NCBI GenBank assembly: GCA_031969915.1
Contig: DALYJJ010000005.1
Span: forward strand, 1 to 64,000
Source of the DNA: DALYJJ01 sp031969915
GTDB lineage: Bacteria > Acidobacteriota > Terriglobia > Bryobacterales > Bryobacteraceae
Reading direction: 5' to 3'
DNA length: 64,000 nucleotides
Positions 42,316-50,550 of this stretch are shown here, piece after piece (positions within the stretch are counted from its first letter, which is position 1; each line of letters starts with the position of its first letter). Below the pieces are notes generated by a model. That model saw only the letters and a program-made list of their open reading frames with translations. It had not been told where the DNA came from and ran no database searches. A program made the translations under genes and the position numbers.

Positions 42316-45300
42316 GTGCAGGACGCCGTTCGCGAACGCTTAGACCGCGGCGACCGGCGTCTCCTTCTCATCTGCATCCTCCTCGCGCTCGCGGCCGCGG
42401 CCTACACCTGGGGCAACTACGGTTCCGCGTTTCCCCAGGCCTCCATCGAACTCCAGCTTTCGCGGGAACAGATCACCGGCCGCGCCGCGGCGTTTCTCAC
42501 ATCGCGCAACCTGAGTCCCGACGGCTTCCGGAATCTCACGGTTTTCGACCCCGACCAGAACGCTCAGATCTACCTGGAGCGCGAAGTGGGCCTGGAGGAA
42601 GCCAACCGCCTGATGCGCGGCGAAGTCGCGGTGTGGCGTTGGCGCGCCCGGTGGTTCAAGCCGCCCGAAAAAGAAGAGCGCATCGTGTTCCTCTCGCCGC
42701 GCGGTGAACTGGCCGGCTTCGAACACGTCGTCCCCGAGTCCGCCCCCGGCGCCCGGCTGAACGAGGAGCAAGCCGCGGAGATCGCCCGCCGGTTTCTTTC
42801 CGAACAGACCAGCGAGCCGCACCGCCTCGTGGACCGCCAGCGGAGCGAACGGCCCAACCGCTACGATTACACCTTCACGTTCGAAAAGGACGCCTTCAAA
42901 GTCAAAGACGCGACCTACCGCCGGACCGTCGCCGTGCACGGCGACCGCATCGGATCCTATCGCGAATATCTCCACGTCCCCGAGCAGTGGCAGCGCGAGT
43001 TTGCGGCTTTGCGATCGAAAAACGAACTCTACGCCACCATCGCCACTTCGCTGTACGTTCCGCTGATTCTGGCGGCGATCGCGATCATGATCGTCTATCT
43101 GCGGCGCCGCGACCTCGACTGGAGGCCCGTGCTCGCCGCCTCCGGCGTGGTCGGCGGGCTCACCGTGCTCAACCAGTGGAACATGCTGCCCTTCGCACTG
43201 GACCGCATGCCCACCAGCAATACCTTCGCCGAGATGCTCACCATGAGCGCCCTGCAGGCCTTGGGCGCGGGCGTGCTCACGTTCCTCTATGTCGTTCTGG
43301 CAGGCGCGGGCGGCGAGCCGCTGTACCGCCTGGCGTTCGCCGGCAAGCTCTCCCTGCGGCAGGCCTTCAGCCGCCGCGGACTTCAAAGCAGGGAGTTCTT
43401 CCTGGCCAGCGTGACCGGCTCCGCCTTCGCGGCCATTCACATGGCATTCGTCGTGGGCTTCTACCTGGTGGGCCGCAAGTTCGGCGCCTGGAGCCCGCAG
43501 GACGTCGGGTATTCGGACCTGCTCTCCACCTGGTTCCCATGGCTGTACCCCATGACCATCTCGGTGCTTGCCTCGACATCCGAGGAGTTCTGGTTCCGGC
43601 TGTTCGCGGTTCCTCTGCTTCTGCGGTTCGTCAAGGTTCGCTGGATTGCGATTCTGATTCCGGCCCTCGTCTGGGGCTTTCTGCACGCCAACTACCCGCA
43701 GCAGCCGGCCTGGATTCGCGGCGTGGAAGTAGGGCTCATCGGCGTCGCCGCCGGCTATCTGATGCTGCGCTTCGGCATCCTCGCGACGCTCATCTGGCAC
43801 TACACGGTCGACGCCGTGTTCATCGGCTCGTTTCTCTTCCAGAGTTCGAGTCTCTACTTCCAACTGTCCGGTCTCTTCGTCGCGGGCATCGTAGCCCTGC
43901 CGCTGGGCCTTTCGCTCGCGGCCTACGTTCGGAACGGGGGCTTCCTCCAACCGGCCCAGGAAGCAGCGCCCGCTGAGCCGCCCTCCCAGGAAGCGCCGCC
44001 CCCGCACGAGCCCGAACCCCAGCCCGCGCCGGAGCAGTTCGTCCTCTGGCCCGCCCGTTGGCTCTTCGTTGTCGCGGGCGTTCTCCTCGCCGCCGGGCTG
44101 CTGCTTCCCGTACGCCAGTTCGGCGATTTCGTCGAAGTCCGGCTGACCCGGCCCGAAGCGGAGGCCGCGGCGCGGCGAGAGGCGCAGGCGAGGGGCCTGG
44201 ACCCCGACGCGTGGCGCCGCGTGAGCGAGTTCCTGCCGAACCTCCGCCTGCCGGAGTTTGAGTACCTGCGCCGCCAGAAGGGCTTCGCCGAAGCCAACCG
44301 CATCTATCGCGAGCGAACCCTCACCGGCCTCTGGCGTACCCGCTACTTCCAGCCCGGCCTCAAGAACGAATGGCTGTTCTACGTCGATTCCTCGGGACGC
44401 GTGGCCCGCGTGGATCGCCTGCTCGACGAGAAGGCGCCTGGCGCGCATCTCTCGCAGGACGACGCCAAGGGCCGCGCCGCACAGGAGCTGGCGCGGCGTG
44501 GGTTGGCGCTCGAGGGCTACCGCCTCGTGGACGTCCAAACCGAGAAGCGCGACCACCGCACCGACCACAGCTTCACGTGGGAGGCGCGCGACTTCGCCGT
44601 GGCCGAGGCCCGGGCGCGCGTCTCGGTCCAAGTGCAGGGCGACCAGCCCGCTGGGTATCGGCCGTTCCTCAAGATCCCGGAGGATTGGCTGCGCGAGTTC
44701 CAGAAGCCCCGTTTGACCACCGTTCTGTTTCCCGCCGCCCTCGGTGTGCTCGCGTTTCCTCTCCTGATCGTGTTTCTCAAGCGCGTGGCCGGGCGCGGCT
44801 CGCCGCAACACCGGTTCCATTGGCGCGTTTACGGTGTGCTGGCGGCTTTGGCGTCATCGCTCACCGTCCTCGACATCCTCAACACCTGGCCTTCCGTGTT
44901 CAGTGGCTACAGCACGGAAGTTCCGCTGGCCAACTACCTGATCGGGTTCGCGGCCGGACGCGTAATGCTGGTGCTGTTTTCGGCGGTGCTCGTGTTTCTG
45001 GGTGCCATGGCGCTCGACGTCTTCGCGCAACTGGCGCTCCGGGGCGCGCCGCTCACCGGAGCGCTTCCGCTGCACGCCGCGGCCATCGTCGCGCTGTCCT
45101 GGGGCGCGTCGCGCGTGCTCGCCTTCGCCGGCCAGCAAGTTCCCGGCCCTCGGTTCTCCTGGGCCACGTGGGGCGCGGGCCAACTGGAATCGCTGCTGCC
45201 CGCGTTTTCGATTCTCGAAGGTTCGTTCCAGGCGGCGCTCATCCGGCTCTTTGTTTCCGGCATCGCCGTCGCCGCGCTGCTTCGATTCGTCCCCGCGGGC

Positions 45301-45615
45301 CGCCGCCTGGCTCTCGCTGCCGGTTTGCTCGCGATGCTCGCCGCGGGTCAACCCACGCTCCTGTTGGGGGCCTGGGCGTTCGCCTCCGCGGCCGTTAATG
45401 CGGCCCTCGCGTATCTGGTCATCCGTACCGTAGGCGCCAGCCTGGGAACCTACGCGGTGGCCTTCTTCCTCATCGCCGCGGCTTCGAGTGCGGCCCCGCT
45501 TTCCGATCAGCCTGCCCCCTGGTACCGCGTCAACGCGCTGGCCGCGGTGGTCTGCGCCGCCGCCATCGCTTGGTGCTATTCGAAGTACTTCTCCGCGCGC
45601 GCACGGTATTCGTAA
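42316..45615 (+). CDS. Large CPBP-family membrane protease with internal duplication
   Basis: 1099 residues starting at GTG 42316, four bases after the peroxiredoxin. Residues 20-255 form a helix plus a soluble alpha/beta module that ends before a helix (GSYREYLHVPEQWQREF). Residues 255-560 hold a polytopic CPBP domain with EEFWFR (Glu423/424), FLHANY (His457) and IWHYTVDA (His495), the putative catalytic residues. Residues about 590-870 repeat the first module (AGYRPFLKIPEDWLREF), followed by a second membrane block in which the catalytic residues are not seen. The role is unknown; CPBP proteases process prenylated or bacteriocin-type substrates. Confidence 0.8.
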   Translation: MQDAVRERLDRGDRRLLLICILLALAAAAYTWGNYGSAFPQASIELQLSREQITGRAAAFLTSRNLSPDGFRNLTVFDPDQNAQIYLEREVGLEEANRLMRGEVAVWRWRARWFKPPEKEERIVFLSPRGELAGFEHVVPESAPGARLNEEQAAEIARRFLSEQTSEPHRLVDRQRSERPNRYDYTFTFEKDAFKVKDATYRRTVAVHGDRIGSYREYLHVPEQWQREFAALRSKNELYATIATSLYVPLILAAIAIMIVYLRRRDLDWRPVLAASGVVGGLTVLNQWNMLPFALDRMPTSNTFAEMLTMSALQALGAGVLTFLYVVLAGAGGEPLYRLAFAGKLSLRQAFSRRGLQSREFFLASVTGSAFAAIHMAFVVGFYLVGRKFGAWSPQDVGYSDLLSTWFPWLYPMTISVLASTSEEFWFRLFAVPLLLRFVKVRWIAILIPALVWGFLHANYPQQPAWIRGVEVGLIGVAAGYLMLRFGILATLIWHYTVDAVFIGSFLFQSSSLYFQLSGLFVAGIVALPLGLSLAAYVRNGGFLQPAQEAAPAEPPSQEAPPPHEPEPQPAPEQFVLWPARWLFVVAGVLLAAGLLLPVRQFGDFVEVRLTRPEAEAAARREAQARGLDPDAWRRVSEFLPNLRLPEFEYLRRQKGFAEANRIYRERTLTGLWRTRYFQPGLKNEWLFYVDSSGRVARVDRLLDEKAPGAHLSQDDAKGRAAQELARRGLALEGYRLVDVQTEKRDHRTDHSFTWEARDFAVAEARARVSVQVQGDQPAGYRPFLKIPEDWLREFQKPRLTTVLFPAALGVLAFPLLIVFLKRVAGRGSPQHRFHWRVYGVLAALASSLTVLDILNTWPSVFSGYSTEVPLANYLIGFAAGRVMLVLFSAVLVFLGAMALDVFAQLALRGAPLTGALPLHAAAIVALSWGASRVLAFAGQQVPGPRFSWATWGAGQLESLLPAFSILEGSFQAALIRLFVSGIAVAALLRFVPAGRRLALAAGLLAMLAAGQPTLLLGAWAFASAAVNAALAYLVIRTVGASLGTYAVAFFLIAAASSAAPLSDQPAPWYRVNALAAVVCAAAIAWCYSKYFSARARYS

Positions 45616-46820
45616 GCCGCCACCTCGTCGAACTCGATTCCCAGCCCCGGAGTGTCCGGCACCTTCACACGCCCGTTCTGGATCATGGGTCCGTCCGCGT
45701 TCTTGATCAGCTTGTCGAAGAAGGGCACACTCGCGGCGTGCCATTCGAGCGCCAGCAGGTTCGGCGTGGCCGCGCCCAGGTGCACCCCGGCCATCGTGCC
45801 CAATGGGCTGCTAATGTTGTGCCAGGTCAGGTTCACATAGTGCAGGTCCGCTATGTCGGCCAGCTTCCGGCCCTCCCAAAGGCCGATCTTCTGCACGTCC
45901 GGAGCCAGTACCCGCAGCCCGGCCTCCGTGATGAGGCGCTGGAAATCCAGCCGGAAATAGTGGTTCTCGCCCGTCGCCACCGTGGTCTTCGTGTTGCGCT
46001 GCACTTCGCCGAGCGCGCGGATGTTCTCCGGCGGCACCGGGTCTTCAAACCACAGCAACCGCGCCGGCTCCAGGGCGCGGCCCAGTTCGATAGCCGCCGC
46101 CACGCCGTAATTCCAGTGGCAATCCACCGCCAGACCGATCTCCGGCCCCACTTCATCGCGCACCGCTTTCACTAACGCGGCGGCGTAATCCACCTCGATC
46201 GGCGAAAGGTCGCGATTGTACTCGTCGGTCTCATACGGCGTAGGGACATCGACGTCGAACTTGAGAATGCGGAAGCCCCGCGCGGCCATCTCACGGGCCT
46301 GTTTGGCGTAAGCCCCGGGCGTCAGGTGATCGTCCTTCGAAGCGTCCCAGCCGTGGTGCTTGAAACTGACGATGGACTGCCCCGGCGGCGCGTCTTTCTG
46401 CATCCAGGCCGGCGTGCGGGGAACCAGCAGGCAGTTGATGCTCTCCAGCGCCTCGCCCGCGTGGCAATCCGCGTAGATCGGAACGTACTCGCGGTACTTG
46501 CCGCCCAGCAGTTGCCACACCGGCATCTTGTACTTCTTCCCGATCAGGTCGAGCAGGGCCGTCTCGATCCCGCCCAGCGCGTGGTAGAGCAGCCCCGGAG
46601 CGCCGTGCACGCAGCTCAACCGCAGCCGCCGCAGCGTCGTGTCGATGGAGGTCGGGTCCACGCCCAGAAGCAGCGGCCGGTACTCCCGAATGATCGCCGT
46701 CACTCCCGGCCCTAGGAAGGCCTCGCCGTAGCCGGTGATGCCTTCGTCGGTTTCGATCTTGACGATGATCCAATCGAAATTCGCCTCCAGCACGGCCGTG
46801 GTGAGATTGGTGATTTTCAT
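45576..46820 (-). CDS. Mandelate racemase/muconate lactonizing enzyme family protein
   Basis: 414 residues from ATG 46820 (MKITNLTTAVLEANF). The enolase-superfamily barrel shows AVDCHWNYG (Asp), LLWFEDPVPPEN (Glu) and TVATGENHYFR (Glu) as metal ligands, with ILKFDVD at the second strand and a C-terminal WHNISSPLG. It abstracts a proton alpha to a carboxylate, probably as a sugar-acid dehydratase or racemase. The Lys-x-Asp in place of Lys-x-Lys narrows the subgroup but not the substrate. It is divergent from the epimerase gene with only 22 bases between starts. The 3' end overlaps the end of the CPBP gene by 40 bases. Confidence 0.88.
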   Translation of the reverse strand: MKITNLTTAVLEANFDWIIVKIETDEGITGYGEAFLGPGVTAIIREYRPLLLGVDPTSIDTTLRRLRLSCVHGAPGLLYHALGGIETALLDLIGKKYKMPVWQLLGGKYREYVPIYADCHAGEALESINCLLVPRTPAWMQKDAPPGQSIVSFKHHGWDASKDDHLTPGAYAKQAREMAARGFRILKFDVDVPTPYETDEYNRDLSPIEVDYAAALVKAVRDEVGPEIGLAVDCHWNYGVAAAIELGRALEPARLLWFEDPVPPENIRALGEVQRNTKTTVATGENHYFRLDFQRLITEAGLRVLAPDVQKIGLWEGRKLADIADLHYVNLTWHNISSPLGTMAGVHLGAATPNLLALEWHAASVPFFDKLIKNADGPMIQNGRVKVPDTPGLGIEFDEVAAYEYRARAEKYFE

Positions 46821-46842
46821 GGAAAACGAATACAGTAGCAGA

Positions 46843-47799
46843 ATGCGCGTACTCGTCACCGGCGCTCAAGGCTGCATCGGCTCCTGGGTGGTCCGCCAAC
46901 TTCTGGAACGCGGTATCGATGTTTTGATTTACGACCTGGACGCGAACCCTCGAAGGCTCGCGATGATCGCGGGTGAGGGCTGCGCCAACGCGGTGCCCGT
47001 CGAGATCGGAGCCATTCAGGATACGGCGCGGCTCAAGACGCTGGTTCGCGACGGAGGCATCACTCACATCATTCACCTCGCCGCCGTCCTGATGCCCTTC
47101 TGCCAGGTCAACCCGGTGGAGGGCGGCATGATCAACGTGATCGGCACCCTCAACGTCTTCGAAGCGGCTCGCGACGCCGGCCGTCCGGTGCGCGTCGCGT
47201 ACGCTTCCTCGGCCGCCGTGTGGGGGCCGGACTCGGCGTACGAAGACCGCCCGCTCACCGAGGCCGATCCGCTCAAGCCCGCCACGCATTACGGCGTGTT
47301 CAAGGCCACCAACGAGGAGAGCGCGCGGGTTTTCTATGCCGCGAACGGGATTTCGAGCGTGGGCCTGCGGCCCTGGACGGTGTACGGCGTGGGCCGCGAT
47401 TCGGGCTTGACCGCCGATCCCACCCTCGCCATGAACGCCGTGGCGCGGCGCGCGCCCTACCAGATCCGGCTCTCCGGTCCCATGGACTTGCAGTACGTGC
47501 GCGACGTCGCGGAGACCTTCATCCGCTGCGTGCTCTCGCCGATCGAAGGCGCCTACATGTTCAACCTCGCGGGCGACATCGCGACCATCGAGGAGATCAT
47601 CGCCCTGCTCGGCCGCATCCGGCCCGAGGCCGGGCAGCTCATCACGTCGAACGGGCCGCGCGTTCCGGTGGCCTTCAAAATGGACGATTCGGCGCTGCGC
47701 CGCTACGTTCCCGACATCCCCAAGACGCCGCTCGATGAGGGTGTGCGCGAGACGATCGATTGGTTCGAGCGCCTCCACGCCGAGGGCCGGCTGAGCTGA
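46843..47799 (+). CDS. NAD-dependent epimerase/dehydratase
   Basis: 318 residues from ATG 46843. The Rossmann loop TGAQGCIGSW, the ASSAAVWG strand and the YxxxK pair in HYGVFKATNE give an extended SDR. It probably acts on a nucleotide sugar or sugar acid, together with the divergent enolase-superfamily enzyme. A TTG start of the next gene follows immediately after its stop. Confidence 0.88.
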   Translation: MRVLVTGAQGCIGSWVVRQLLERGIDVLIYDLDANPRRLAMIAGEGCANAVPVEIGAIQDTARLKTLVRDGGITHIIHLAAVLMPFCQVNPVEGGMINVIGTLNVFEAARDAGRPVRVAYASSAAVWGPDSAYEDRPLTEADPLKPATHYGVFKATNEESARVFYAANGISSVGLRPWTVYGVGRDSGLTADPTLAMNAVARRAPYQIRLSGPMDLQYVRDVAETFIRCVLSPIEGAYMFNLAGDIATIEEIIALLGRIRPEAGQLITSNGPRVPVAFKMDDSALRRYVPDIPKTPLDEGVRETIDWFERLHAEGRLS

Positions 47800-48381
47800 T
47801 TGCGGAAGATCCTGCTCCAGATCCACCTCTACGGCGGGTTGATCACCTGCTGGTACCTGCTCGTCTACGGCTGGACGTCGCTTGGCTTCAACCATCCGTG
47901 GATGCTGCCCGAGGCGAAAGCGGAGGCCATCGCCTGGGAGCGCGCCGTCGAACTGCCGCGCCTGGACAATGACCTCGTCTTCGCCGAAACAGTCCGCGAC
48001 CGCCTCGGTCTGTTCGGCTGGCCGCACCCCTGGTCCATGAAGCGGACCGGCAGCGGCCTGTGGTTCGAAATGAGCCGCCCGGGGCGCAGCTACCGGATCA
48101 CGGCGGAGAACGGGCGGGCGGTGGTGGAGGAGCGGAACACGGGCCTCGCCTCGGCGCTGCGCTTCCTGCACGGTTCCGGAGAGGGCGTCCCGAACGCGCC
48201 GTGGACCAGGACCTGGGCGGTCTATACGGAGATCACGAATTGGATCGTGCTGTTCGCCATCGGCTCCGGTGTGTATCTGTGGTTCAGCCGGGCGCGGCGG
48301 CGCGCAGCCGTGATGCTGGCGGGAGGCCTCGGCGTTGCGGTTTCGGTGGCGATGATGATCGCCGTCTGGTGGGCCGCCTAA
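47800..48381 (+). CDS. PepSY-associated transmembrane protein
   Basis: 193 residues with TTG as the first codon directly after the epimerase stop. A first helix (ITCWYLLVYGWTSLGF) is followed by a periplasmic PepSY-like domain (YRITAENGRAVVEERNTG) and two C-terminal helices. PepSY-TM proteins are often linked to iron-siderophore or metal reduction. It is followed without gap by a similar protein. The start codon is weak evidence but the frame is long and hydrophobic in the right places. Confidence 0.7.
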   Translation: MRKILLQIHLYGGLITCWYLLVYGWTSLGFNHPWMLPEAKAEAIAWERAVELPRLDNDLVFAETVRDRLGLFGWPHPWSMKRTGSGLWFEMSRPGRSYRITAENGRAVVEERNTGLASALRFLHGSGEGVPNAPWTRTWAVYTEITNWIVLFAIGSGVYLWFSRARRRAAVMLAGGLGVAVSVAMMIAVWWAA

Positions 48382-48942
48382 ATGCTCTATCGCGCGCTCC
48401 GACAGGTTCACCTCTTGTGCGGAATGATCCTCGGCGTCTTTCTGCTGATGTACTTCGTGAGCGGCTACGTCATGATCCGGCCCGCGATCTTCGGGGAAGG
48501 GAAGCCGGAAGTAAGCAGGCGCACTGCGGCGGTGAGCGCGCCCCACACGCCGGAGCGCCTGGCCTCGCTGGCCTCGATCACCGGGCAGCCCTCGCCACCG
48601 CGCCGCCGCAAGGACGGGCTGTGGGAGTACCGGTTCTTCCGCCCCGGCTACAACGCGTCCCTGGTCCTGTCGGCGGACGGCAACCAGGCCGAGATCACGG
48701 AAACCCGCCATGGCTGGCAGCGCACCGCCATCGGCTTTCATCGCCTGCACGGCTACACGGGAGGTCCGCTCTACGCGCTGTGGGCCGTGGCGATGGACCT
48801 CGCCAGCGGGTCGATGATCGTCTTTGCCTTCACCGGCGTGTACCTCTGGTTCAAGCTGGAGAAGCGGCGCTGGCCGGGAGCGTTGATCCTCGCGGCGGGC
48901 TTCGTCTACTGCGCATTCACGCTGGCATACTTGATCCGTTGA
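48382..48942 (+). CDS. PepSY-associated transmembrane protein
   Basis: 186 residues from ATG 48382, abutting the previous gene. It has the same plan: helix one (LLCGMILGVFLLMYFVSGYVM), a soluble domain with WEYRFFRPGYNASLVLSADG, and helices with FHRLHGYTGGPLYALWA and GVYLWFKLEKRRW. Conserved His pairs suggest haem or metal binding. Its last 23 bases are part of the 35-bp repeat that reappears at 58853. The 158 bases after it, before the next gene's end, carry no gene I can see. Confidence 0.78.
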   Translation: MLYRALRQVHLLCGMILGVFLLMYFVSGYVMIRPAIFGEGKPEVSRRTAAVSAPHTPERLASLASITGQPSPPRRRKDGLWEYRFFRPGYNASLVLSADGNQAEITETRHGWQRTAIGFHRLHGYTGGPLYALWAVAMDLASGSMIVFAFTGVYLWFKLEKRRWPGALILAAGFVYCAFTLAYLIR

Positions 48943-48954
48943 TGCCGCCGCTCC
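48920..48954. repeat. 35-bp perfect direct repeat, left copy
   Basis: Identical to 58853-58887. It spans the last codons and stop of the PepSY-type gene plus 12 further bases. The two copies bound a 9.9-kb block of five genes. Flanking bases on both sides differ completely. Confidence 0.9.
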
Positions 48955-49100
48955 GGCAGATGGCCGAATTGATCGAGCAGGAAGGAATCCGGCTCTCGTC
49001 GGTCGAAGCGATCGAGAAGTGCATAGTTGCAAGTCAAGAAGCTGCGAGCATAGCGCGGGACGAACAACCGGCGCGGCGCCAGGAGACCACAGGTGCCACG

Positions 49101-50405
49101 CTACTTCTCCAGCACGACATGGCTGACGTAGGAGGTCTCCATGGAGTACGTGTCGTGCGATAGCGTCTTGACAACGATCTGCAGCGCGCGGGGCAGGCCG
49201 GAATGTCCTGCCGCACGCAGTTGTTCAAGCACGGGTTTCACCTTGGATGCGGAGACGAGAAATTCGGCCCCGGCTTGCGCGCCGTCGGAGTTGATGCCCG
49301 AAAGGATGATCGTGCGGAGAGTCCGGTCATCCTGCCGGGTGCGCGAGAGGATGGTGATCAAACCGTAGTTGATCCGGCCCGAGGATCCACGGTGGAAGGG
49401 GCCGGGTGGGGCGCCGGACGGAGGCGGCGGAGCGCCGTGCCACAGGATGCCAACCTGGCGGTCGCCGGCATGGTAGACGGTGCGAAAGCCGCGTGCGGGC
49501 TCCAAGCCGGCCACGGAACGGGAGTAGTCGGAACGCCCGATGAGCACGAGGTTGCGGTCGCGCATCGATTCGGGGCGAATGGAGGGCTCGGGGATCAGAT
49601 TTGCGTTCACCCCATGCGCCGCGAGAAAGCGGGCGGTTTGGGCGGCCGCCATGCAGTCGCCCCACAAAGGGGAATGGGCATTGATGTGGGGGAAGATCGA
49701 ATCGGCGTTCTCTCGCGTGATGAAGTTGTACCAGCGGAGGATCTCCGGATCGCGAATGATGGGCAACTGAACGGGGGGATCGCCGAGAGGCGTGGGTTGC
49801 GCGCCGAGGTTGCGCAGCCAGATCTGCGGCGGGCTGGCCAAGGCGATATCCGCCTGAGAATCCGCTTCGAGGAGCGGACCCCAGACCGTGCGGAGAGCTT
49901 CCTCGGGCCCTTTCGGCCGAAGCGACAACCATGTGAGCGCTCCGAGGACGCAGGCGAGGGCGAAGCCCGCGGCCAGGCCTAGCCAGAAGTGGAGCCGGCG
50001 CGGCGGCGGGAGTTGGGTTGGAGGGCTGGGGAGGTCTGCCGGGGCGGAGTGGACGAAAACCGGGCGGAAGCTGCCTTTGGGGATCTGGACCCGCACGGCG
50101 CTGGCCTGGCCTTCGGAGGCGTAGTGCTCCTCGAGCCGGCGGCGGAGTTCATGCATGCGGGTGCGCACGGATGAGTCCGTGTCCGGGGAGTATCCGTCGG
50201 GACGGCCCAAAGCGTGAACCCCGATTTCGTACTCGCTCAAGCTCGCGCCGCGTCCGGCGCATTCCTCGTCGGTGATGTAGCGAAGGATTCGCCGCAAGTG
50301 CTCGGAGCGGCCCAGGACACGGCTTTCGAGCAGGGCATGGATGACCTTTTCCTCCGCCGTGGGTTCCCCCGCGGCTCGCCCGAAGTCCGTATGCGAGGTC
50401 GCCAT
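49101..50405 (-). CDS. Membrane-anchored winged-helix regulator
   Basis: 434 residues from ATG 50405 (MATSHTDFG). Residues 25-120 match the acidobacterial N-terminal DNA-binding module (HLRRILRYITDEECAG, EYEIGVHALGRPDGY, SVRTRMHELRRRLEEHY, VRVQIPKGSFRPVF). One membrane helix follows (about 138-160), then a large periplasmic domain with DRNLVLIGRSDYSRSVAG. Such one-component membrane regulators may sense an envelope ligand. It is divergent from the FAD/TonB operon, which it may control. Confidence 0.8.
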   Translation of the reverse strand: MATSHTDFGRAAGEPTAEEKVIHALLESRVLGRSEHLRRILRYITDEECAGRGASLSEYEIGVHALGRPDGYSPDTDSSVRTRMHELRRRLEEHYASEGQASAVRVQIPKGSFRPVFVHSAPADLPSPPTQLPPPRRLHFWLGLAAGFALACVLGALTWLSLRPKGPEEALRTVWGPLLEADSQADIALASPPQIWLRNLGAQPTPLGDPPVQLPIIRDPEILRWYNFITRENADSIFPHINAHSPLWGDCMAAAQTARFLAAHGVNANLIPEPSIRPESMRDRNLVLIGRSDYSRSVAGLEPARGFRTVYHAGDRQVGILWHGAPPPPSGAPPGPFHRGSSGRINYGLITILSRTRQDDRTLRTIILSGINSDGAQAGAEFLVSASKVKPVLEQLRAAGHSGLPRALQIVVKTLSHDTYSMETSYVSHVVLEK

Positions 50406-50550
50406 TGAAAGCTCGGACCGAGGGTACCTCACCCTTAACGTTTTTGCAACGGCATGCTACGCCTATGACACCAAAGGAGATTCAGCTCAACCATTTCTTC
50501 GCGAAGATTTGCTGGATCGGGAGACTGCGGCATGACGTAATCGGGCTGCG

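Noticed and set aside
42340..44820. An 826-codon minus-strand open frame opposite the CPBP gene
   Set aside because: Composition is that of an antisense frame; the plus strand shows membrane helices and CPBP motifs.
46291..49032. A 913-codon minus-strand open frame across the epimerase and PepSY genes
   Set aside because: Same kind of antisense shadow; the plus-strand genes have recognised motifs and tight spacing.
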